Positions 9,072 to 17,482 of a stretch of DNA of 34,824 bases are shown here, one piece after another. Source of the stretch: Nitrospirota bacterium. GTDB lineage: Bacteria; Nitrospirota; Nitrospiria; SBBL01; JAADHI01. The notes below the pieces were generated by a model. It was given only the letters and a program-made list of their open reading frames with translations. It did no database searches and was not told where the DNA came from. How positions within the stretch are numbered: the stretch's first letter is position 1; each line of letters begins with the position of its first letter. A program made the translations under genes and the position numbers. Location of the stretch: assembly GCA_029261155.1 (NCBI GenBank), contig JAJDBW010000080.1:1-34824 (forward strand), read 5' to 3'.

Positions 9072-10049
9072 ATGGAATTGGGAACGACGCTGACCCGGTT
9101 TTTAGTTGAACAACAGCGAAAGTACAAAGGCGCAACCGGTGATTTTACGGGTTTAATCGCCGACATCGCAACAGCGGCCAAGGTGATTTCCAGAGAAGTG
9201 AATCAGGCGGGCTTGATCGACATTCTGGGTTACCAAGGCGTTGAAAATGTACAGGGCGAATCGGTACAAAAACTCGATCGTTTCGCGAACGAACTTTTCA
9301 TCAAGGTTCTTTCTCACACCGGACATCTTATTGGCATTGTCTCGGAAGAAATGGAAGATATTCTGCAAATTCCGAAATCCGCTCCGAAAGGAAAGTACGT
9401 CTTTTTGATGGATCCGCTGGATGGCTCATCGAATATCGATGTGAACATCAGTATCGGGTCGATTTTTTCAATCTACCGAAGAATAAGTGAGGGCGATCGC
9501 GCGACGGACGAAGATTTTCTTCAGCCGGGACGAAATCAAGTCTGTGCGGGTTATGTGATTTATGGCTCGAGTACGATGTTGGTTTATACGACCGGTCACG
9601 GGGTCCACGGATTTACGCTCGACCCCGGCATTGGCGAGTTTCTCCTTTCTCACGAGGGGATAAAAATTCCATCACGTGGAAAGATCTACAGTATCAACGA
9701 GGCCTATGACGCGCTTTGGGACGATGCGGTTTGTCGCTATGTCTCACAGGCAAAACAAGAAAAAAAGACGGCGCGATATGTGGGTTCGCTCGTGGCCGAT
9801 TTTCATCGTAATTTGATGAAGGGCGGCATTTTTCTTTATCCGAAAGATAAAAGTCATCTCGAAGGAAAACTGAGGTTGCTCTACGAGGCTGCGCCTCTTG
9901 CCTACATCGTCGAACAAGCCGACGGCGCGGCATCAACAGGAACAACTCGCCTTCTCGATGTCGTTCCTGAAAAACTTCATCAACGCACACCGCTGATCAT
10001 TGGCAGTTTGGAGGATGTCCGGCAGGCTGAAACTTTCTTCAAGTCTTGA
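9072..10049 (+). CDS. fbp: Fructose-1,6-bisphosphatase, class I
   Basis: 325 residues, cytosolic. It removes the 1-phosphate of fructose 1,6-bisphosphate in gluconeogenesis or the Calvin cycle. The metal-binding signature MDPLDGSSNID (113-123) and the preceding SEEME (91-95) are present. The C-terminal half has KGGIFLYP (substrate-phosphate region) and AAPLAYIVEQADGAAS, as in class I enzymes. I chose ATG 9072 because AAGGAG (9058-9063) lies eight bases upstream; the frame is also open to a TTG at 9066. It may be cotranscribed with thrB. Confidence 0.93.
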   Translation: MELGTTLTRFLVEQQRKYKGATGDFTGLIADIATAAKVISREVNQAGLIDILGYQGVENVQGESVQKLDRFANELFIKVLSHTGHLIGIVSEEMEDILQIPKSAPKGKYVFLMDPLDGSSNIDVNISIGSIFSIYRRISEGDRATDEDFLQPGRNQVCAGYVIYGSSTMLVYTTGHGVHGFTLDPGIGEFLLSHEGIKIPSRGKIYSINEAYDALWDDAVCRYVSQAKQEKKTARYVGSLVADFHRNLMKGGIFLYPKDKSHLEGKLRLLYEAAPLAYIVEQADGAASTGTTRLLDVVPEKLHQRTPLIIGSLEDVRQAETFFKS

Positions 10050-10108
10050 GGTGTATGAGGGGATGCAAGCGTCTTTTTTTTACCCGGATTTGGGATCGAT
10101 TAAGTCAA

Positions 10109-10137
10109 TTGACAAGCTTCGATAAATACATTATCTT
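10109..10137 (+). promoter_or_regulatory. Promoter of tRNA-Ala
   Basis: TTGACA (10109-10114), 17 bases, TATCTT (10132-10137). Transcription would start near 10144, about 15 bases before the mature tRNA. Confidence 0.7.
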
Positions 10138-10158
10138 CACCTTCCTATTCTGAAAGTA

Positions 10159-10234
10159 GGGGCTGTAGCTCAGTTGGGAGAGCGCCTGGTTCGCAATCAG
10201 GAGGTCGCCGGTTCAATCCCGGCCAGCTCCACCA
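10159..10234 (+). tRNA. tRNA-Ala (anticodon CGC)
   Basis: 76 bases including an encoded CCA end. The acceptor stem GGGGCTG/CAGCTCC has the G3-U70 wobble that identifies alanine tRNAs. The D arm is GCTC/GAGC and the T arm is GCCGG/CCGGC with loop TTCAATC. The anticodon stem CCTGG/TCAGG closes the loop TTCGCAA, giving anticodon CGC, which reads GCG. This is the third Ala isoacceptor; UGC and GGC forms should exist elsewhere. Confidence 0.97.
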
Positions 10235-10630
10235 CCCTAATCCATTCCACTCCGAAAATACCCCTATCGCTAAGTCGCAATCCTTTCTTTTATACTGTAT
10301 TTGAATGGCCGATATTTTGACGCAGGTCTTTGTTCGGCCGGAGTTCAGATAAAGGCTCTAATGATAACTTCTTAAAATAGTGGTTTGTTTCTTGACCTGT
10401 TAAGCTTGTAAGATCGTTCAATTTACCGTATGCTGTGCCCAAGTAGGGTCAAGATCTGGACCTGAATTTACACAAGTAGGTGAGTTATTAACCTTAATCC
10501 TTCGCTTTGGAGTTTAGCTATCGCACATTATTTTTTTATCGTGAATTATTCGCTGATATAAATATTCGTGGCTGCTGGTTGAGCGCTTAAGCATCGCCGG
10601 CTATATTCTTATTCTGGAAGGTCTTTCGAA
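10235..10630. other. Intergenic region after tRNA-Ala
   Basis: 396 AT-rich bases with no credible ORF. I saw no attachment-site duplication of the tRNA 3' end and no integrase. The only signal I can support is the promoter at 10579-10607 for the NtrC-like gene. Confidence 0.5.
10579..10607 (+). promoter_or_regulatory. Candidate sigma-70 promoter of the NtrC-like gene
   Basis: TTGAGC (10579-10584), 17 bases, TATATT (10602-10607). A GGAAGG ribosome binding site (10616-10621) lies nine bases before the ATG at 10631. Confidence 0.55.
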
Positions 10631-12019
10631 ATGTCGAAAAAGCCCACGACAATTCTTGTTGTCGATGACGACGAAGGAATTCGAGATACCCTTGAAGCCA
10701 TTCTGCAGAAGGAATATGAGGTTTTAAAGGCGGAAAACGGCGCGGAAGCGCTTTTAAAAATTAACGACCACGATGTTCACATTGTTCTCCTCGATGTGCT
10801 CCTACCCGATATCAATGGTCTCGATCTTCTCCAAAAAATAAAAGATAAATCGTCAGATATTGCGGTAATCATGATTTCGGCGATTAAGGAAGTGAGTACC
10901 GCTATTCGCGCCGTAAAGCTGGGTGCCTACCACTACATCACGAAAACCTTCGATTACGATGAAGTGCTTTCTCTTATAGAAAAAATTGTATCACATCAGC
11001 AGGATACGAGAGAGTTATTGTATTTGCGCTCCGAGATGGAGCAGATGCTCAAGCCGGAATTTATCATCGGTCGGAGCAAAAAGATGCAGGATATTTATGA
11101 GTTGGTCAACAAAATTGCGCCCTTGCCGGTAACAATTCTGATTACCGGGGAGAGCGGAACCGGCAAACAGGTCCTCGCACGATATATTCACAAAAAGAGT
11201 TTGCTTTCAATCAAACCATTTGTGACTGTTGATTTGGGCGCGGTTCCTGAGACTTTGATGGAAAGTACACTCTTCGGACATGAAAAAGGCGCATTTACCG
11301 GTGCCCATCGACAACATATGGGGAAATTTGAAATTGCCAATGGCGGGACCCTCTTTTTGGACGAAATTGGTTCTTTAAAATATGAATTACAGGGGAAGCT
11401 ATTGCGTGCCATTCAAGAAGGTGAAGTTGAGCGCGTTGGCGGTACCAGGGTGAACAAAGTGAATGTGCGTCTCATCGCCGCAACCAATGTTGACCTTGGC
11501 GAAGCAGTTCGAAAAGGAAACTTCCGTGAAGATCTTTTCTATCGTCTTTACGTGATTCCGATTAAGCTGCCTCCGCTCAGGGAACGACTCAGAGATTTGC
11601 CTCAACTGGTCGAATTTTTCTTGCAGCGCTACAATAAACGCTTCAAGAAGGGCATTGTGAAATTGAGTCAGTCAACCCTTGAAACCTTATCTGCCTATGA
11701 CTGGCCTGGCAATATACGTGAGTTGGAAAACCTGATTGAACGCTTGGTGGCCTTAATTGATGGAGATACGATTCATAAGGAACATATCCCCGTCGAATAC
11801 CGACTCAAAGGCTTACAAGATCAGCAAGAGGGGCGACTACTCGAAAAGGCAATTGAAGCCTTCGAGCAAAATTTAATTTTAAGAACCCTTGAAAAAGAAC
11901 GCTGGAATCGCAAGGCGACCGCCTTGGCCTTGGGGGTTCCACTCAGTACCTTTAAATACAAACTTAAACGTTTAAAACTCCTCGATTCGCTTCCCCGAAA
12001 AGGCCGGAAAAAATTCTGA
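10631..12019 (+). CDS. Sigma-54-dependent response regulator (NtrC family)
   Basis: 462 residues. The receiver domain (1-120) has acidic residues VDDDE (11-15), phosphoacceptor Asp55 (LLDVLLPD) and Lys105; the residue after Lys is Thr, where most receivers have Pro. The AAA+ domain (about 145-375) has Walker A GESGTGKQ (173-180), the sigma-54 contact loop GAFTGA (220-225), Walker B LFLDE (241-245), an arginine-finger region FREDLFYRL, and WPGNIRELENL. The C-terminal helix-turn-helix is of the Fis type (about 420-455). It activates sigma-54 promoters by ATP hydrolysis after phosphorylation. No histidine kinase is adjacent; the nearest is the hybrid kinase 14 kb away. A terminator follows, so it is probably monocistronic. 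Target genes are unknown. Confidence 0.93.
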   Translation: MSKKPTTILVVDDDEGIRDTLEAILQKEYEVLKAENGAEALLKINDHDVHIVLLDVLLPDINGLDLLQKIKDKSSDIAVIMISAIKEVSTAIRAVKLGAYHYITKTFDYDEVLSLIEKIVSHQQDTRELLYLRSEMEQMLKPEFIIGRSKKMQDIYELVNKIAPLPVTILITGESGTGKQVLARYIHKKSLLSIKPFVTVDLGAVPETLMESTLFGHEKGAFTGAHRQHMGKFEIANGGTLFLDEIGSLKYELQGKLLRAIQEGEVERVGGTRVNKVNVRLIAATNVDLGEAVRKGNFREDLFYRLYVIPIKLPPLRERLRDLPQLVEFFLQRYNKRFKKGIVKLSQSTLETLSAYDWPGNIRELENLIERLVALIDGDTIHKEHIPVEYRLKGLQDQQEGRLLEKAIEAFEQNLILRTLEKERWNRKATALALGVPLSTFKYKLKRLKLLDSLPRKGRKKF

Positions 12020-12038
12020 TTAGCGTGTGACCCGCATT

Positions 12039-12069
12039 AAGGGCCTACCCTTGACCCTTGTTTTTTTTT
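12039..12069 (+). terminator. Intrinsic terminator after the NtrC-like gene
   Basis: AAGGG (12039-12043) can pair with either of two CCCTT copies (12048-12052 or 12055-12059), followed by G and nine T residues (12061-12069). Confidence 0.6.
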
Positions 12070-12323
12070 CTTCGCGAACTCGGCCTGGTCTAAGGATCGT
12101 TATTTATTAGGTATTTAAGCCAGACACAAATATTCGGCCTTCTTTCCATCGCTATTCTTCTATTTCACCAAAAATCAGACCTCATCCATATTTCTTTCGC
12201 CACGCAATACCCCCATCGAGCCTTGTCCCTGAATTTCTTCTAAAAATAAGGCAAAAATAAAATTGTTGCTGTCGTCCCCACAAAATTAAATTTGGTGGTA
12301 AAATTGGAGTGGAGGGCAAGACA

Positions 12324-12710
12324 ATGAAGAATGTTTATCGCCTGATCACTGTTGCCTGCTTGGCATTGATATCGATCCTTTTTTTGATGACCTTCACCAT
12401 TTTGGCCAAGGAACTGCCTCTCTTAGTTGATATTTCGGAACTCAGTGAGGAATATGATGGAAAAAGGATTGTTGTTATGGGCTGGGCCCGTTCCGCTCAC
12501 GCCATGCGGGGTCGCATGGGGTCTCAGTTCGTGAAAACAGAAATAGGAGAGGGAGGAGATTCCGTAACCGTCTATAGCGATTTCCCGCCTTACAATATCG
12601 TCAATAACCGTGTTATTGTACAAGGGGTTTACCACATTGAGGGGCGTTTTGGCGGACTTTCGGCAGAGCATTTTATTGTTGCCGAAACAGTGTTGCGGGA
12701 GTGGGGTTAA
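12324..12710 (+). CDS. Small exported protein, possibly OB-fold
   Basis: 128 residues from ATG 12324, chosen because GGAGGG (12311-12316) lies seven bases upstream; a GTG at 12309 is also in frame. The first 30 residues are a signal peptide or membrane anchor (LITVACLALISILFLMTF). The rest (LVDISELSEEYDGKRIVVMGWARSA... VTVYSDFPPYNIVNNRVIVQGVY) has the alternation of an OB-fold domain like those of periplasmic nucleic-acid- or haem-handling proteins, but I do not recognise a named family. It stands alone between the sigma-54 regulator and the HEAT protein, with about 290 bases on either side. Confidence 0.6.
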   Translation: MKNVYRLITVACLALISILFLMTFTILAKELPLLVDISELSEEYDGKRIVVMGWARSAHAMRGRMGSQFVKTEIGEGGDSVTVYSDFPPYNIVNNRVIVQGVYHIEGRFGGLSAEHFIVAETVLREWG

Positions 12711-12946
12711 TTGTAAGATTTCCTGATCTTTTTTCTGTCCAATTCGATAGAAACCATGCCTGGATGATATAATTCCTCGTATTTATTCGTCCATCAAGGG
12801 CCCTTTCGTTTATTTTCATAACAACAGATCGATTTGAAATTTTTGTAGGAGAGATCGCCTCCTCGAAAAAGGGAGAGGCCAGCTCCTTTATTTTGGATGA
12901 ATCCCGCTGGAATATCATTACAGGTGCCTAGTTTTTATTTTCGGTT

Positions 12947-12975
12947 TTGACAAGGTATCCTTCCTATAATATACT
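12947..12975 (+). promoter_or_regulatory. Promoter of the HEAT / HD-GYP operon
   Basis: TTGACA (12947-12952), 17 bases, TATACT (12970-12975), 24 bases before the ATG at 13000, which has an AGAGGAA ribosome binding site. Confidence 0.65.
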
Positions 12976-12999
12976 TTTCGTGCGTGTTCAGAGGAATTT

Positions 13000-14715
13000 A
13001 TGGAAAGAGCCGTCGAAGAGGGCGTCGATGCGTCAGGCGATTACGATCCAGAGGAAGTTGCATCTGCAAAAGAGGTGCTTCAAAGCCTGACTAAAACCAC
13101 AAAAACCCTTAAAATCTACCTGCCCAATAATCCAATCCACCAGAAGTTTATTAATCAACTGTTTGAAAATATCCAATCGCATCTAGAAACCTTTGGAATC
13201 TTACGTCTGCGGATCAAGCGATTTGAATTGTACCATTCCGGCCAGTCGATCTATGAAAACTCGGATCGCTTTGAAAGTATCGCTTTTCAACTCTTTGTCG
13301 ATGGCCTTCGAGAACTTTCTTTTCACCCTGGACTTGACCCAGACGAAATGATCGATTTTTTAAATGTGCTTGGACGCGAGGAAGAAAGCGAAGGTGAAGA
13401 TGACGACCTGGTGACGCTCCTTTGGGAGAGGCATTTTTCTCATATTCAATATGTTGTTGTTGACGATCTTCAAGGCGAATTGGAGGAAATGGAACAATGT
13501 AAGGAGATGCAAGCAAAACCGCCTACGCCTCAGCAACTCAAGGAAGTCTACCAGCAAGAGGCCGAGGTGGCACCGAGCGCATTGGCGCCAAAGGGAATCG
13601 AGATTCCTTCACTTCATATCTTTAAGCTCAAGGAAGAAGAGATCGAGGCCATTAAGCGAGAGCTACGATGGGAAGCCGAGATTGATATTGTCGGCGAATT
13701 GGAAGGCATGCTTTTCGATATTATCCGGATCGAGCGTGCACCCGATCTTTTTTCCGAAGTGTTGGACATTATCGACAATATTCTTGAGCAACTTATGTTG
13801 AAAGGTGATTTTGGATATGCAGAGAAAATCTTGGCCTTTTACCAAGAAATGCTCGGCCCGTCCATAACCTTGGAGCCCGAACTTGTGGCCTTAGTCCAAA
13901 AAGTCTTGGTTCGCGCCGGCGATCCGGAAAGAATGCTTAAGATCGTTCCGGTTCTAAATAAGCTTTCCTCAGAACAGATTGATGAATTTGTCTCGTGCAT
14001 GGTGCTCTTTAATCAAGAGGTTAGTTCTTCATTGATTGAACTCTTGGCCTTGGTCGATACCATGAAAGCCAGGCGTGCACTCTGTGACGTCCTCGTCGAA
14101 TTCGGGAAGAAAGATTTTGATTCCATCGTGTCCAAACTCAAAGACGAGCGTTGGTTTCTTCTTCGTAATCTTATTTATATCCTAGGGAAGATCGGCGACA
14201 CGCGTGCCATCGAATATCTGCCCCAGTTTATTGGCCACGAGGAGCTCAAGGTTCGTAAAGAGGTGCTTCATGTTCTCGATGCCATGGAAGACCCGCGCGC
14301 CCAAGCCCTTCTCGTCGATTTTCTTCCCGATCCCGATCTCTCGAATCGGGTTTATGCCATTAAGAGTTTGGCTAAAAAAGGAATAAAATCGGGTTTGCCT
14401 CTTTTGATGGAGATGATCATCTCGAAGGAATTCGATGAAAAGCCATTGTATGAAAAAAAAGAAATCTTCGCCGCGGCCGCTCAACTGGGTGGGGACGAGG
14501 TTGTTCAGGAACTCCAAAACTACCTCAAGAAAGGCTGGAGCCTCATTAGAAAAGTGCAGGTTGACGAAAGAGGGATTTGTGCCGCGTCCGCACTTCAGCG
14601 CATTGGTTCTGAGAAGGCGGTGGCGGCCCTTCTATACGGAAGCGATTCTAAAAATAAGGTCATTCGAGAGGCCTGCCAGAAATCCTTGAGTATATTAAAA
14701 GTACATCAGGACTAG
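13000..14715 (+). CDS. HEAT-repeat protein with an N-terminal module shared with its HD-GYP neighbour
   Basis: 571 residues, no signal peptide or TM segment, so cytosolic. Residues 40-125 form an alpha/beta module (LRLRIKRFELYHSGQSIYEN, then a helix and FHPGLDPDEMIDFLNVL). An acidic linker follows (EEESEGEDDD, about 127-137), then helical repeats. From about 390 to 570 there are clear HEAT/PBS-lyase-like repeats (GDTRAIEYLPQFI, VRKEVLHVLDAMEDPRAQALLVDFL, and so on). Such scaffolds mediate protein-protein contacts; no catalytic residues are visible. The HD-GYP gene starts 12 bases downstream and has a similar N-terminal module, so the two products probably act together, perhaps in cyclic-di-GMP signalling. 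Confidence 0.75.
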   Translation: MERAVEEGVDASGDYDPEEVASAKEVLQSLTKTTKTLKIYLPNNPIHQKFINQLFENIQSHLETFGILRLRIKRFELYHSGQSIYENSDRFESIAFQLFVDGLRELSFHPGLDPDEMIDFLNVLGREEESEGEDDDLVTLLWERHFSHIQYVVVDDLQGELEEMEQCKEMQAKPPTPQQLKEVYQQEAEVAPSALAPKGIEIPSLHIFKLKEEEIEAIKRELRWEAEIDIVGELEGMLFDIIRIERAPDLFSEVLDIIDNILEQLMLKGDFGYAEKILAFYQEMLGPSITLEPELVALVQKVLVRAGDPERMLKIVPVLNKLSSEQIDEFVSCMVLFNQEVSSSLIELLALVDTMKARRALCDVLVEFGKKDFDSIVSKLKDERWFLLRNLIYILGKIGDTRAIEYLPQFIGHEELKVRKEVLHVLDAMEDPRAQALLVDFLPDPDLSNRVYAIKSLAKKGIKSGLPLLMEMIISKEFDEKPLYEKKEIFAAAAQLGGDEVVQELQNYLKKGWSLIRKVQVDERGICAASALQRIGSEKAVAALLYGSDSKNKVIREACQKSLSILKVHQD

Positions 14716-14727
14716 GTCGGAGCAGTC

Positions 14728-16158
14728 ATGCACGGATACGATGAAGAGAGTGCCCAGGTTGGAAAGCGACTCGTCGTCCAGCTTGCAATTTTAATCCGGA
14801 CGTCTCAAATTCACGACTCCGGAAACTTTGCCTTCGATCAACCCACCGAAAAGGTTCACAACACCCTACAAGCCCTTTTTATGGAAGAGTCAGAAGTCTC
14901 ACTCAACCTTGAGGGCGATTTTCTCTTTTTAGGCGATACCCGTTTAAAGGTCGATATTGATGGCTTTAGCAACCTGATCTTTCTGATCGACGAGATGAGG
15001 CGTCGGGAAATTGGGAGCTTCGTTTTTTTTCGCGGGATTAAGCGGGAAGAGATTATAAAATTTTGTGCGATTTTTTCAAACTTCGATTCTACGCTCCCTC
15101 ATCCTTTCGAGCGTTATTTAAACGAGCTGAAGAAGGCCAATTTAACGAATCCTTCCATAGAACACCTCGAAGAAAAGAAAGAACACGAGTCGGACCAGGA
15201 TATCTTTAAAGATAAAAAAGAACTGGCCAAAAGAACCTATATGTCCACCGTAACCGCCGTTTCAGGCGTGATGGAAAGTCTGAAATTGAGACAAGCGGTG
15301 AGCCTTAAGCGCTCGAAACGTGTCGTGCAATCCATGGTCGATCACATCTTGCAGGAAGATTCCACCTTGCTAGGGTTGACCAACTTGAGGAGCCACGACG
15401 AATACACCTACAACCATTCCGTGAATGTCTGCATCTTGGCCCTGGCCATCGGTCAGCGTTTGGGCTATCGAAAAATGGGCTTAAGCGAGTTGGGCATGGC
15501 CGCCCTTTTTCACGACCTCGGCAAGTTCGATATCCCCCTGGAGATTTTAAACAAGCCGACAGAGTTCACGCCGGAAGAATGGGCGATTATGAAAAAGCAT
15601 CCCATTATGTCGGTTAAAGAGTTGGTGAGTTTAAAAGGCATTCACGAGATGGCAACCAAGGTCGCCATCGGCGCTTTCGAGCATCACCTCAATTATGATC
15701 TTTCCGGTTATCCCAAACTGGCTTCGAAGCGGAAGTTAAGCCTGGTTGGCCGCATCGTTTGTATTGTCGATTGCTACGATGCCTTGACCTCTTCCCGGGT
15801 TTATAACCGGGTGCCTTTTCCGCCCGACAAAGCCTTGCGTTTTATGCTTTCTCGCTCAGGCAAGGCCTTCGATCCCGTCTTGATGAAGCTCTTCGTGAAT
15901 GCCATTGGCGTGTATCCCATTGGCACCTTGGCCTTGCTCAATACCAAAGAGGTGGGAGTGGTGGTCTCATCGAATCCCAATCCGGAGAAGGGGGATCGCC
16001 CGAAGATCCGGATTATTATGGATGCCTCCGGAAACGAGGTGGCGGAAAAAGTTGTCGACCTTACGGAAGAAGACAGCCGGGGCAAGCCCGTCTACGAAAT
16101 CGTGAATGTGATTAATGCGGCGAAATATAAGATCGACGTGGGGAAGTATTTTCTATGA
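14728..16158 (+). CDS. HD-GYP domain protein (putative cyclic-di-GMP phosphodiesterase)
   Basis: 476 residues, cytosolic. Residues 39-118 form an alpha/beta module similar to that of the preceding HEAT protein (VSLNLEGDFLFLGDTRLKVD, FFRGIKREEIIKFCAIF). The HD-GYP domain occupies about 215-420: His230 in YNHSVNV, the metal-binding His-Asp at 262-263 (FHDLGKFDIP), HH at 319-320, and the signature loop LSGYP (325-329). This family hydrolyses c-di-GMP to GMP; the metal ligands appear complete, so activity is likely. In the GYP segment the usual HHE.xDGsGYP reads HHLNYDLSGYP, a mild deviation. A C-terminal beta-rich part (380-476) resembles the tail of other HD-GYP proteins with a PilZ-unrelated beta domain. 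It is probably cotranscribed with the HEAT gene. Confidence 0.88.
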   Translation: MHGYDEESAQVGKRLVVQLAILIRTSQIHDSGNFAFDQPTEKVHNTLQALFMEESEVSLNLEGDFLFLGDTRLKVDIDGFSNLIFLIDEMRRREIGSFVFFRGIKREEIIKFCAIFSNFDSTLPHPFERYLNELKKANLTNPSIEHLEEKKEHESDQDIFKDKKELAKRTYMSTVTAVSGVMESLKLRQAVSLKRSKRVVQSMVDHILQEDSTLLGLTNLRSHDEYTYNHSVNVCILALAIGQRLGYRKMGLSELGMAALFHDLGKFDIPLEILNKPTEFTPEEWAIMKKHPIMSVKELVSLKGIHEMATKVAIGAFEHHLNYDLSGYPKLASKRKLSLVGRIVCIVDCYDALTSSRVYNRVPFPPDKALRFMLSRSGKAFDPVLMKLFVNAIGVYPIGTLALLNTKEVGVVVSSNPNPEKGDRPKIRIIMDASGNEVAEKVVDLTEEDSRGKPVYEIVNVINAAKYKIDVGKYFL

Positions 16159-16226
16159 TTATGCCGGACCCGAATGGCTTTGCGAAGACAGGCGTCCTTT
16201 AAACACCCCATCCCACGAAGGCATGA

Positions 16227-16784
16227 TTAACGCACCCGGTTTTCGGGTCCTCGTCCACGGAATAAATCCACAAAGCTTAATACACGTTCTTTTTCAAGCC
16301 CATCTAAACGCAGTGCGGCGCGCCATGCCGTTAAAATGAGCGGCTGTTTTTTGTCCGTCCTGGCGACCAATAAAACCCCATCCCATTGTCCAATGTGTTT
16401 TTTGCTTAACTCAGCAAGCCATGCGATATCTTCTTTAGATAAGACGGATCGATTAAAATAGATGACAATGTTTCCGTGTTCTAAATTGTGGACGAGAAGC
16501 TCGTCCCGCGTTTCTTCGGCTTCGTAAATGCTGGGCGGGAGCCACCTGGGATCATGCGCGCCGGATGTTGGGGGATCGGTTTTATAGAAGGCTCGCTTTC
16601 CGGCCTCAAGATGTTCGTTTCCTTCGTTTTCGTAGAGCTCAACCCCCTCTGGCAAGCGTAGCGGAGCGGTTTGGGCCTGCGATTCCTGAAGTAGAAAAAG
16701 AACGGGCAAGACCGCTGCGAAAAGCAGAACAAAGAAACATTTATTCCATTTTAGGGTCTGCCGGTAAAGATTTGAATTCCGCAT
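16227..16784 (-). CDS. DUF3105 protein, exported
   Basis: 185 residues with an N-terminal signal or anchor (CFFVLLFAAVLPVLFLL, about 16-32). The central part shows the DUF3105 pattern: YKTDPPTSGAHDPRWL, then a Tyr-containing stretch and ELLVHNLEHGNIVIYF, the conserved HNLEHG being diagnostic. His, Glu and Asp in these motifs suggest a metal site, but the biochemical role of the family is not known to me. GGGAGA lies six bases before the ATG. It follows the ferredoxin gene by 69 bases and is convergent with the HD-GYP gene. Confidence 0.8.
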   Translation of the reverse strand: MRNSNLYRQTLKWNKCFFVLLFAAVLPVLFLLQESQAQTAPLRLPEGVELYENEGNEHLEAGKRAFYKTDPPTSGAHDPRWLPPSIYEAEETRDELLVHNLEHGNIVIYFNRSVLSKEDIAWLAELSKKHIGQWDGVLLVARTDKKQPLILTAWRAALRLDGLEKERVLSFVDLFRGRGPENRVR

Positions 16785-16853
16785 GTCGGTTCTCCCTTTG
16801 CAAGGTTTCCGGTTTTTATTTCATGAAGCCGTTTGTAATCATCTCGCCGGCGA

Positions 16854-17369
16854 TCATGGAATGTCGTAAACATTTTTGATGAGCGCAGCAAGACGCGCGG
16901 GGTTTTCTTCGCTTTCTTCGATTTGTTTCTGTGCTTCGGCGATAAGGGTTTGAGCCGTTTCGATATTGATGAGGGTGTCGTTTTGTCTCCTTGCTCGAGC
17001 CTCGACAATCACGCGTAGTACTTGCCGTGTCTTTGCATCTTGCTTTCCTAATTCTTCTAGGGCCTCTGGATCCCATCTCATTTCGCCATCGGGGATACGC
17101 GCGATCACTTCTCCCTGAATTTTTGCCTGGCAGGAAAGACGAAATGGCGCTGTGAGTTCGGCTTCTTCGAGCATGTTTTCTTCATCCAAATCGATTTCCG
17201 TGAGGTGGTCCGTTCCATCCACAATAAGAATACGGCAGGTGCTGCAGGTGGCGAAGCCGCCGCAATCGTGGTTGATGGTAATCCCGAGCTTTTCTGCGGC
17301 ATCGAGCAGGTTGGTCCCTTCTGGGAGATCTCCGCTTTTATTTGCCGGATAAAAGGTGACTTTTGGCAT
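16854..17369 (-). CDS. [2Fe-2S] ferredoxin with a long C-terminal extension
   Basis: 171 residues. Residues 1-92 form an adrenodoxin/Isc-type ferredoxin with four cluster ligands Cys36, Cys42, Cys45 (CGGFATCSTC) and Cys80 (RLSC). It carries electrons to iron-sulfur assembly, hydroxylases or radical enzymes. Most ferredoxins of this class end near 110 residues; here about 75 further residues form a charged helical tail (EALEELGKQDAKTRQV..., IAEAQKQIEESEE) that could be a docking arm or coiled coil. AAAGGAC precedes the ATG. It lies downstream of the radical SAM gene on the same strand, so it might supply electrons to that enzyme; this link is inference. Confidence 0.88.
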   Translation of the reverse strand: MPKVTFYPANKSGDLPEGTNLLDAAEKLGITINHDCGGFATCSTCRILIVDGTDHLTEIDLDEENMLEEAELTAPFRLSCQAKIQGEVIARIPDGEMRWDPEALEELGKQDAKTRQVLRVIVEARARRQNDTLINIETAQTLIAEAQKQIEESEENPARLAALIKNVYDIP

Positions 17370-17482
17370 TGCTTACTTGTCCTTTCAATAAAAATTGTGG
17401 CGATTATAACGAAGGCGATGGTCGAATTCAAGGGCAAGAACCGCATGGAATGCGGCGTCGCGGCAGGCGGCCGCGCTTGAAG

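Noticed and set aside
10159-10630. Genomic island inserted at tRNA-Ala
   Set aside because: No integrase, no duplicated tRNA 3' end, and chromosomal signalling genes follow.
10440-12310. Sigma-54 (-24/-12) promoter near the NtrC-like gene
   Set aside because: I looked for TGGCAC-N5-TTGC in the flanking intergenic regions and found no acceptable match.
12760-12931. Short plus-strand open stretch ending RWNIITGA before the HEAT gene
   Set aside because: It looks faintly protein-like (FEIFVGEIASSKKGEASSFILDESRW) but has no usable start codon or ribosome binding site, and stops before the HEAT gene; at best a remnant.
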